Shown: positions 53,316 through 60,535 of the stretch, one piece after another | How positions within the stretch are numbered: position 1 is the first letter of the stretch | Layout of the letters: each line of letters begins with the position of its first letter | NCBI GenBank assembly: GCA_022823145.1 | Contig: JAJDXS010000064.1 | Span: 43,356-107,355, forward strand | Direction: 5' to 3' | Length of the DNA: 64,000 nt | From: Gemmatimonadota bacterium | GTDB lineage: Bacteria; Gemmatimonadota; Gemmatimonadetes; Longimicrobiales; Gaopeijiaceae | Notes under the pieces: model-generated | The model's database searches: none | What the model was told of the DNA's origin: nothing | What the model saw: the letters and a program-made list of their open reading frames with translations, nothing else | Translations under genes and position numbers: made by a program

Positions 53316-55748
53316 ATGGAGGCACACACTACCAGTCCCCCCGTGGCCATGCAGCGGCGGATCGTCGAGGCTTCCGTCGCGAATGCGCTCCCGCACTTCG
53401 CGCCCCTCGCGATCTTTCCGCTCGTCGTATGCGCCGCGATATACGGCGGCTGGTGGATCGCGGTGCCGCTGGTCTTCTACGCGCTCGCGGACCGCTTCGA
53501 CAGGATATTCGGCCTGGAGGAGCGGAACATGGATCCGGCCACCACCAGCGAGAGCCAGTTGTTTCTGTACAAGCTCTCGCTCTGGCTATGGGCGGTGCTC
53601 TGGCCGGCCACGTTCGTCTTCGCGCTCTGGCAGGCACTGGTTGCCGATCATCTGGCCCTGTGGGAGATCTGGTGCGTGGCCGTGATTCTCACGATGGTGG
53701 GACAGACGGTCTTCATCGTCGGCCACGAGCTGGTTCACCGCCGCGCTCTCTGGGAGCGTCGCCTCGGCGAGTTCCTGCTCGCTTCCGTCTCCTACCCGCA
53801 CTATGCGACCGAGCACGTCTACATTCATCATCCGTGGGTATGCACACCCCGGGACCCGGGGTCCTCGCCGAAGGGTCTGAGCTTCTGGCGTTACCTGCCC
53901 GCGGAGGTGGCGAACAACGTGTTGGGGGCCTGGCGGTTCGAACGCCGCCGCCTGACGCGTCGCCAGTTGCCGGTGTGGCACCATACGAACGCATTCTGGC
54001 GCTACGGCGTGCAGATCATCTTCTGGTACGGGATCATACTCTGGATGGGCGGTCCGTGGGCGGCCCTGGTCTACGTGGTTCTGTGCGCCAACGTCGTATT
54101 CTCGATGAAGATCAGCAACTATGTGCAGCACTACGGGTTGCGACGGGTCCTCACGCCCGCCGGGCGGTTCGAGCCCGTCAAGCCCCGGCACGCCTGGAGC
54201 GCCGCCTACAAGTTCACCAACTGGCTGTACTACAACATGCAGCGGCATGCCGACCACCACACGTCGAGCCGGCGCTATCCGCTGCTTCAGCATCACGGCG
54301 AGACTGCCTCGCCGCAGCTGCCGGGCAGCTACATTCAGATGAACGGCCTGGCCCTCTTCCCCAAGCGGTGGTTCCAGACCATCGACCCGCTACTCGATCT
54401 TCAGCGGGCGCAGTTCTATCCCGAGATAGACGACTGGAGCCCCTACGACAGCCGAGCGTTCGCGGCGCGCCCCGATGCATTCGACGCGATCGCCGAGATT
54501 CACGCTGCCGCCCCTCGCATCGCCGGATGGATCAACCGTACCCCGGCGTTGCTCGACATGCTCAGGGAGAAGGAGTTCACGGATCTGGAGCTCCCGGAGG
54601 GATTCCTGCCGGACCCGGAATCCGAGGCGATTGCCCGGTGCGGGTTGGCGCGCCTGTACTGGACTCACGAACTCAGCCTGGCGGAGATGAAGGCTCAGCT
54701 CGCCGACATTCACGTACAGGACGCCGGCGAGGCGGTGGACGCGGCGCGTGAGTGGTCGAACGGCAAGGTCTTCCAGATCGCCGTGCACACGATGCGCGGC
54801 AGCCTGTCTATCAGCGAGGCGGCGACGGCGTTGTCGCGCGTCGCGGAGGCCTCCATCACCAGCGCGCTATCCGCGGTGGAGGAGGACTTCGCCGATCGCG
54901 GCGTGCCGCGAGGCAGCGGCGGCGTGGCGGTCGTCGTGCAGGGGCCCCTGGCGAGCGGAGAAGCCATGCCGGGCGAGACGCTCGACATTCGGTTCGTGTA
55001 CGAGGGCACCCCAACCAGGCACTATCGGAAACTGTGCGGCCGCTTCCGGAAGGCGCTACGCGCGCTGACCCGCAACAACCTGCTGCTGTCGCACCAATCG
55101 TTTGCACGCGGCGGGGCGGGCGAGATCCAGCCGCTCGACGCATTCGCCGAACAACTCCGCAACCCCGATTCGGGACTGGATCCGGTGGCTCTCTCGCGGG
55201 CCCGGTGCGTGTGGGGATCGGGCGACGAGGACGTTGCGGAACGGGTCTCCGGAGAGCTGTGCAAGGCGTTGGGCGAACGTTCGGCTCGCGAGATGCTGCT
55301 GGCTGAATTGCGCGAGCCCGGAGAGCGTGCCGTGGAACCCGGCTTGCCGCGCTTGCAGTCGATCACCACGATGCGAGGCGGTCTTCGGGACGTCGAGCGA
55401 GCCGCGCTATTCCTGCGCCTGGCGCCCAACGGCGATGCGGCGGCACCTCCCGAGGGCAACGCGGAGCGCACCTTCCGGACGGCAGGCGATCGTGGATTGA
55501 TCGCCGAGGATGCCGCCGAGCGACTCGCGGCGGCGGCGGCGCTGTGGCTGAGACTCCGCGGCGCGCTGCAGCTTGTCGCGGACGACGGGTTCGAGGCCGA
55601 ATCGGCGCCCGCCGGAGCCAGGGCGACGATCGCCGGCATCTGCGGGGTGGACGATTTCGATGCGCTCGCCGCGGTGATCGAGGAAACCGCGTCCCGCGCC
55701 GCCGCCGGGATCGAGACGCTCGCGCCGAACTTCGGGACGGGACGCTAG
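53316..55748 (+). CDS. AlkB-type alkane/fatty acyl monooxygenase fused to a degenerate GlnE-like adenylyltransferase half
   Basis: 810 residues from ATG 53316. Residues 1-375 are an AlkB membrane diiron monooxygenase with at least six helices and every histidine: GHELVHRR (H137, H141), EHVYIHH (H167, H171, H172), NYVQHYG (H272) and QRHADHH (H311, H314, H315). Residues 390-805 resemble one half of GlnE: IAEIHAAAPRIAGWINRTPALL, an NGKVFQIAVHTMRGS helix, SEAATALSRVAEASITSAL, GGVAVVVQGPLASGE, then LDIRFVYEG (GlnE has SDxDLIFLY), GGLRDVERAALFLRL and LIAEDAAERLAAAAAL. The GKLG motif and first Asp of the D-x-D pair, and the third Asp, are missing, so nucleotidyl transfer is doubtful. The tail may sense a ligand or act as a regulatory or structural domain. 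Hydroxylation of alkanes or fatty chains is the expected N-terminal role. Confidence 0.85.
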   Translation: MEAHTTSPPVAMQRRIVEASVANALPHFAPLAIFPLVVCAAIYGGWWIAVPLVFYALADRFDRIFGLEERNMDPATTSESQLFLYKLSLWLWAVLWPATFVFALWQALVADHLALWEIWCVAVILTMVGQTVFIVGHELVHRRALWERRLGEFLLASVSYPHYATEHVYIHHPWVCTPRDPGSSPKGLSFWRYLPAEVANNVLGAWRFERRRLTRRQLPVWHHTNAFWRYGVQIIFWYGIILWMGGPWAALVYVVLCANVVFSMKISNYVQHYGLRRVLTPAGRFEPVKPRHAWSAAYKFTNWLYYNMQRHADHHTSSRRYPLLQHHGETASPQLPGSYIQMNGLALFPKRWFQTIDPLLDLQRAQFYPEIDDWSPYDSRAFAARPDAFDAIAEIHAAAPRIAGWINRTPALLDMLREKEFTDLELPEGFLPDPESEAIARCGLARLYWTHELSLAEMKAQLADIHVQDAGEAVDAAREWSNGKVFQIAVHTMRGSLSISEAATALSRVAEASITSALSAVEEDFADRGVPRGSGGVAVVVQGPLASGEAMPGETLDIRFVYEGTPTRHYRKLCGRFRKALRALTRNNLLLSHQSFARGGAGEIQPLDAFAEQLRNPDSGLDPVALSRARCVWGSGDEDVAERVSGELCKALGERSAREMLLAELREPGERAVEPGLPRLQSITTMRGGLRDVERAALFLRLAPNGDAAAPPEGNAERTFRTAGDRGLIAEDAAERLAAAAALWLRLRGALQLVADDGFEAESAPAGARATIAGICGVDDFDALAAVIEETASRAAAGIETLAPNFGTGR

Positions 55749-55785
55749 CTATAGCTAGCTAGATATCTAGCTAAGAAGCTAGACT
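55747..55785. terminator. TAGCT-repeat palindrome cluster between convergent genes
   Basis: TAGCTAGATATCTAGCTA (55756-55773) is a perfect 18-bp palindrome; AGCTATAGCT (55747-55756) precedes it and another GCTAG follows. The stop codons of both converging genes (TAG at 55746-55748 and, on the other strand, TAG at 55781-55779) are part of the same pattern. It could fold on either strand (7-bp stem, ATAT loop) as a bidirectional transcription or translation end. No T-run is present. Confidence 0.5.
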
Positions 55786-56891
55786 GCCCCTGAAAGCACC
55801 ATGAACACATAGGCCTTGGCCTGTCGAAGCCGGTCTTCGGATACGACCAGCTTGATGTGGTGAATGCCGCGCAGCATTACGAACCGCCCGGACTTCCCAA
55901 AGAGCGTCGTCGGCTTCGAGACCCAGCCGGCAAGCGCCCCGAGCTTCTCCGGAACGACAAGATCCTCATGGCCCAGGGCCTCCAGGAACGGCTCCCAGTC
56001 GGTCAGGCCGTCGAGCCAGTAGCGCGAGTCCTTCGTATACCGCTGCTTGACGATGAGCGTGAGGCCGAGCGTCGGTCCGAGACCCTCTTCCCGCGCGTCG
56101 ATGTTCACCCCGGTCCTGAGAATGTTCGCGCGCTCGTCGAAGCGTGCGATCACGGAGTCGACAGCCGGGATATGACCGGGCCAGCCCGTGCGTTCGAGGT
56201 AGTGCCACGTTGCCTGCCGCGATCTGAAGCCCATGATCGCCAGGCGGATGGCCCGCGAACGAGACGGGAACACACCGAACGAATCCATGCGCGTACCTTC
56301 CGGCTGTGCCAGGTAGACCCGTTCGATGTTCTCACGCTCGGGGTCGCTCATCTCCCAGCCCACGCAGGAGAACAGCGCGTCCGCGACCACACGGACATCG
56401 GTCACCTGGCCACGGGCACCGAGAATCGGGCGTTCGCCGGGCCGCAGAAACATGCCCGGAAGTGACCGCTCACCGTCCCCTGCCGAGCCGATATCGTATT
56501 CCAGCATCAATTTGCGGCCGACGATCTCGCGCAGGGGCGAGTCTTCGGTCTCCATCCGGCCGAAGAGCCGCGTGATCACTCTCGTGATCTCATCCGCCCC
56601 GTCGGCGCGCGCCAAATCCCGGAAAATGGCCGCCGTTCTCGTTCCGCTCGCCAGGGAGACGCCGAAGTCCGCCCTGGGCTCACTTGCATGCAGCGGCAGC
56701 TCGAAGCCGAATGGCAGGGCGCCCATTGTGATGGGGAGCTTGCCGGCGCACTCGAGTATGCGCGCCCACTGCGGATCTCCGATCAGGACCGGCGAGACGC
56801 GATTTCGGAAGTGCCCGAGCAGCTCACCCATCGTGCCGCCCTCCTCGGCGAGACGGTCCTGGGTCAGTGCGACGGCCGCGTCGGTATCCAT
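55779..56891 (-). CDS. Uncharacterised protein of the RiPP cluster
   Basis: 370 residues from ATG 56891, with a strong ribosome site GAGGAG just before it; a TTG 15 bases upstream is unlikely. Starts 7 bases after the cyclodehydratase stop, so cotranslated. No signal peptide or membrane helix. Parts: an N-terminal helical stretch, GALPFGFELPLHASEPRADFG, LFGRMETEDSPLREIV, GRKLMLEYDIGS, GPTLGLTLIVKQRYTKDSRY, WLDGLTDWEPFLEALG, and the end GIHHIKLVVSEDRLRQAKAY. The alternating beta strands with GIHHIKL and KAY might recall the PatF/LynF-type prenyltransferases but I do not see enough similarity to claim it. Likely a tailoring enzyme or partner of the toroid protein. Confidence 0.72.
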   Translation of the reverse strand: MDTDAAVALTQDRLAEEGGTMGELLGHFRNRVSPVLIGDPQWARILECAGKLPITMGALPFGFELPLHASEPRADFGVSLASGTRTAAIFRDLARADGADEITRVITRLFGRMETEDSPLREIVGRKLMLEYDIGSAGDGERSLPGMFLRPGERPILGARGQVTDVRVVADALFSCVGWEMSDPERENIERVYLAQPEGTRMDSFGVFPSRSRAIRLAIMGFRSRQATWHYLERTGWPGHIPAVDSVIARFDERANILRTGVNIDAREEGLGPTLGLTLIVKQRYTKDSRYWLDGLTDWEPFLEALGHEDLVVPEKLGALAGWVSKPTTLFGKSGRFVMLRGIHHIKLVVSEDRLRQAKAYVFMVLSGAV

Positions 56892-56898
56892 GTTCTCC

Positions 56899-59193
56899 TC
56901 ACGCAATCACAGGTGCGGGATTCAGGCCGGCTTCGGAGAGCGGGTGCTCGCGGCACCCCATGCTGACGGGCACGTCGTACAGGCGCCCGGGCGCAAACCT
57001 CGCCCAGAAATGGCGCATGCCCGGCACGATGACCCGTGCCACCGGCATGCCGATATCCGGTCGCGTCTGATCCAGCACCAGGAACTCCATGCCCCTGGCT
57101 TCGACGAGCACGCGGCAGTGTTCCACGTCTTCGCGCGTGTCCGTTGATTCGATCATCGGATACTGCGAAGCCGTGCGGAGCGGCTCGTCCGGCGCCGGTG
57201 CCAGCCAGGAACAGTCGGCGAGGCGGGCGGTCTTCCACCACCAGAGCGCCAGCGGATCGTCGATCCTGGGCCGGCCGTCCCCCGCCCCGGGACGCGGCAG
57301 CCAGGTCAGGCACTGGTTCAATTCGCAGAGTGCGCGCAGGGCGGCGATCCGTGGGTCGGCGTGGGTGCCGGCGCCGTAGATGATGTCCTCGGTTTCGGCG
57401 TCCGGCCGGCGCGAGAGCGCGACGAAGGTGGGAATGCCGATATCGGAGGTGACGTCGAGCATCCACAGATCCCGCTCATGGCGGCCGTAGTAGTCCGAGG
57501 CCGATCCGAGGTACTCGTCGTCGAAGCTGGAAAGATCGACCGCCGGCACTCGCAGCCGATTGTACCACCAGACGGCGAACGCATCGCGCTCGGTCAGTTC
57601 GTAGAAGCCATACAGGATCGCCTCTTCAAGGGTATTGCCCGCGGCGCAGCCGTTCGAATCGGCAATCAGGTCCGCGGGGCCACGCTCTTCGGGCAGCATG
57701 CTGTACAGGATGGACGTCGGCAGGTAGCGGTGCCGCTGCTGCGTCAGCGACCAGACCGGGGTCCAATCGATCTCGGCGTCGGGATCGAGACGTGGCGGGA
57801 CGATGTTGTAGGGGTGGCCCTTCGCGTTGATGCTCTCCGCATTGTCGAGCTGACTCTCGCTGAACAGCTGCACGTCGTTGGGGTGAATCGCCTCTTCTCC
57901 CCCGGCGAATTCGATGAATCGCCTGGCGACGCGGATCTCGTCCCCATGGCGGGCGCCCGAATGGCGCTCGATCGCCTCGCAAAGAGCGCTGACCCTGGAC
58001 TGCTGCCGAGTGCTGCCCTTGCCGGCGCTCTTGCTGCGCAGGCTGCGCCGGAGCGAACTCAGGCTCCGGCTTCTCATCCCGGGATTGCTCCCGGCCCAGT
58101 AGACGTGCAGCCAGGAGTCGGTCTCATCGGTGGTGCGCGACAGCCAGGTCACGACGCCGCTGACCGGGCTCACAAGGTGACCGTACTTCGCCAGGGTGGC
58201 TCCCGGCGACACGGCGCGCGCGCCGCCGCTGTTGCGATGGGCCTTGGGGCTCGCCTTGAGAAACACCGGGACCGGCGGTCGATCCGGCCGCTGCAGCGCC
58301 TCGTCGCCACAGGCCGGGCACTGCGGCCTGCGCACGACCCGGTGATGCGAACTCGTGAATGTGGCGGTATTCATCGTGATCGCCTCACCGTGAATCGGGG
58401 CCGCCTCGCCCAGCACCAGCCATTTGACGATCTCCGCCGCGATCAGCCCATACACTGCTTCCAGCACGGCCGGCTGGGCCGCGAACGGCCTGAAGGCGGC
58501 CTCCTCGCCGGCGATGTTGCGCAGGAAGCCATGGACTTCCCGGTGGCTGCGCAGGCGGCACGCGAGGCAGTCCAGGCAGGGGCCCCGCCCGTCAGCGCGG
58601 AAGATGGGGCCGAAGAGCGGCTCCATCCCGCTCGGTCGCACCAGGGTCCACGGCGCTCTCGCCTCGAGCTGGCGGCGATTCACCTCCGCGAGATGCCCGT
58701 CGAGATAGTCGGCGCAGACGACGACGGTCAGTGCCGGACCAGTGCCTCCCACGCTGGCGCCCGCCTTTTTCAGATGCCGGACGAGCCGGCCGTCGTCACC
58801 CTCAACCGTAACGCGCGCCTGCGCCAGCCGCTCTTCGGCCCAGCATGGCGACGCGCCAAGCGACGACCAGTATGCCGCCTGGCACAGGTCCATCCCGTGA
58901 TCGGCGGAGACCAGATAGCCCTTGGCGGCGAACGCGGCAAGGGCCGCAAGGATGTCGGTGGGCGGATGGGCACCCTCGAGGGCCGCGACGATCTCGTCCT
59001 CGGAGTGCCGACCGTCGAGCAGCGGCAGCAAATCGCCGTACAGCTTGCCGTGCAGCAGCGTATTGAACGACTCGGAGACGAGGAGCACCCGCCCCTCGCC
59101 GATATCTCGGAATCGGAGGTGCGGGGTGAGCGCGGGACGCTTGACGATGCCCCGGTCCGCGAGCGTCGTGCGGGCCAGGATCCCGGTGGGCAC
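56899..59193 (-). CDS. TOMM cyclodehydratase: RRE-like, E1-like and YcaO domains in one chain
   Basis: 764 residues from GTG 59193, two bases after the toroid-gene stop. Residues 1-100 look like the peptide-binding winged helix (LTPHLRFRDIGEGRVLLVSE). Residues 105-300 are the E1-like part: C206-x2-C209-x2-C212 and C292-x2-C295 as zinc ligands. Residues from about 335 are the YcaO domain: SAGKGSTRQQSRVSALCEAI, ADSNGCAAGNTLEEAILYGF, YELTERDAF, the ATP/Mg-binding set. It activates backbone amides with ATP to make thiazolines/oxazolines on Cys, Ser or Thr of a leader-tagged peptide. The usual C-terminal PxPxP is replaced by LNPAPVIA. No separate flavin dehydrogenase is visible yet. Substrate leader is presumably that of the adjacent NHLP protein. 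Confidence 0.9.
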   Translation of the reverse strand: MPTGILARTTLADRGIVKRPALTPHLRFRDIGEGRVLLVSESFNTLLHGKLYGDLLPLLDGRHSEDEIVAALEGAHPPTDILAALAAFAAKGYLVSADHGMDLCQAAYWSSLGASPCWAEERLAQARVTVEGDDGRLVRHLKKAGASVGGTGPALTVVVCADYLDGHLAEVNRRQLEARAPWTLVRPSGMEPLFGPIFRADGRGPCLDCLACRLRSHREVHGFLRNIAGEEAAFRPFAAQPAVLEAVYGLIAAEIVKWLVLGEAAPIHGEAITMNTATFTSSHHRVVRRPQCPACGDEALQRPDRPPVPVFLKASPKAHRNSGGARAVSPGATLAKYGHLVSPVSGVVTWLSRTTDETDSWLHVYWAGSNPGMRSRSLSSLRRSLRSKSAGKGSTRQQSRVSALCEAIERHSGARHGDEIRVARRFIEFAGGEEAIHPNDVQLFSESQLDNAESINAKGHPYNIVPPRLDPDAEIDWTPVWSLTQQRHRYLPTSILYSMLPEERGPADLIADSNGCAAGNTLEEAILYGFYELTERDAFAVWWYNRLRVPAVDLSSFDDEYLGSASDYYGRHERDLWMLDVTSDIGIPTFVALSRRPDAETEDIIYGAGTHADPRIAALRALCELNQCLTWLPRPGAGDGRPRIDDPLALWWWKTARLADCSWLAPAPDEPLRTASQYPMIESTDTREDVEHCRVLVEARGMEFLVLDQTRPDIGMPVARVIVPGMRHFWARFAPGRLYDVPVSMGCREHPLSEAGLNPAPVIA

Positions 59194-59195
59194 GC

Positions 59196-60497
59196 TCAGG
59201 CCCTCAGGGCTTCGACCAGGCGCTCGAGCGCCTCGATACAGAACGCGGAGGTCACGGCCTCGGAGCCATGCCCGATCTGCCCCACCACGCCCCACTTCAA
59301 CGACTGGTCGCCGAACGCGAGCAGCTCGGGCCAGCTGCCGTCCACGCGCTGCGAGTTCATCAGACCCTCCACCTCGCGCATCGCGTCGATGCGCCCGAGG
59401 CTTCCGACATTGTAGAGCGCCGACACCGCCTGGGCGGTCTGAAGGACATTGCCGAATCCTCCCTTCCGGTCACGCAGGCCGAGGATACGATCCGCGAGTA
59501 TCGGGCGCAACGGATCGAGGGCGGGCTTCGCTCGCACCATCGCGCGGGCGACCGCATAGTAGATCGCGACCGTGTCGGGATACCATTTCGACGAGCCCTC
59601 CAGGCTCCCATCGGTCACCAGGGCTTCCAACCATCGCTGGGCATCCCTGGTCTCCGGACGGTCGCCCAGGCAGGCGATGACGTTCGCATTGACGACGGGG
59701 TCGGCCTCGATGCGAAACGGCGACACGACATCGGGTTCGCCTTCCTGCAGCACCCAGGTCATGAAGCGGCCTTCCTCGTCGCGGTTCGCCAGTATCCCCG
59801 GAACATTCCTTCCGAGCCAGATCCAGGGGTGCGTCCCGATCACCATCGAACAGAGCGAGGTGCTGTCGAGATCCGGGGGCAGGTGACGGTAGTATCGCCA
59901 CAGTCCGGGATACTCGATGGTGTCGATCAGGTACGCCTTCGTCGCCGTGCATATCGCCCTGGCCCGCGGCTCATCGGAGCTCTCCAAGGCAAGCGCGCAG
60001 AGTGCCGACACGAAAGGAGGCCTCTCGAAGTGCCTGGGAATATCCGGGTCGGCCACATTGAACCGGATGCAGTGCCAGGCTCCATTCGCGTCGATCGTGG
60101 ATTCCAGGAAGGCGAGCCCGCGGCGGATCCCTTCCCTCGCCGCCTTCGCAAGCGCCTCGGAGCTGGTCCCGCTGCTTCGGATTCCCTCTTGTTTCGGTGC
60201 CGCCGGCCGAAGGGGCGGCGCCGGATCGTGGAGAGTCCTTCGAAGAAACTCGATCGATTCCCCACCGGTTCTCGCTGCCTCCCGCTCGGCCTCGCTGAAC
60301 CGGTTCCGCGGCGGAAGCACCACGTGCGTCGCGGAATAGGTCTCCTCGTGCACGTGAATCTCATGCTCCTGGGGCAGCGTCACGCCGAATTCCTTCTCGA
60401 CGGTCTCTCTGGGGTTCCGGAGAAGGCGTTCGCGAAAGTCACCGTCTTCAACGGCTCTTGATACGAGGATGTCGTCCGCGTCAATGGGTCCGTTCAT
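59196..60497 (-). CDS. NHLP-leader protein fused to a terpene-cyclase-like alpha/alpha toroid
   Basis: 433 residues from ATG 60497 (GGAGA upstream). Residues 1-79 are an NHLP leader: DDILVSRAVEDGDFRERLLR, NPRETVEKEFGVTLPQEHEI, VHEETYSATHVVLPPR and FSEAEREAARTGG, ending with Gly78-Gly79. In usual NHLP precursors this is followed by a short core; here come about 350 residues of helical repeats: GIRRGLAFLESTIDANGAWH, RPPFVSALCALALESS, GLRDRKGGFGNVLQTAQAVS, NSQRVDGSWPELL and GSEAVTSAFCIEALERLV, as in prenyltransferase/squalene-cyclase toroids. D209-L-D211-S-T resembles the class II cyclase DxDD(T), with D211 at the catalytic position. The gene occupies the precursor slot between exporter and cyclodehydratase. 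It could be a leader-guided enzyme, or a cargo cleaved after Gly79 and exported. Confidence 0.88.
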   Translation of the reverse strand: MNGPIDADDILVSRAVEDGDFRERLLRNPRETVEKEFGVTLPQEHEIHVHEETYSATHVVLPPRNRFSEAEREAARTGGESIEFLRRTLHDPAPPLRPAAPKQEGIRSSGTSSEALAKAAREGIRRGLAFLESTIDANGAWHCIRFNVADPDIPRHFERPPFVSALCALALESSDEPRARAICTATKAYLIDTIEYPGLWRYYRHLPPDLDSTSLCSMVIGTHPWIWLGRNVPGILANRDEEGRFMTWVLQEGEPDVVSPFRIEADPVVNANVIACLGDRPETRDAQRWLEALVTDGSLEGSSKWYPDTVAIYYAVARAMVRAKPALDPLRPILADRILGLRDRKGGFGNVLQTAQAVSALYNVGSLGRIDAMREVEGLMNSQRVDGSWPELLAFGDQSLKWGVVGQIGHGSEAVTSAFCIEALERLVEALRA

Positions 60498-60535
60498 CGC
60501 TGTCTCCGCAGAGGGAATCGGATCAGGCAGCTCTG

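Noticed and set aside
57361..59415. 684-codon open frame antisense to the cyclodehydratase
   Set aside because: Low-information composition, opposite a gene with clear zinc and YcaO motifs.
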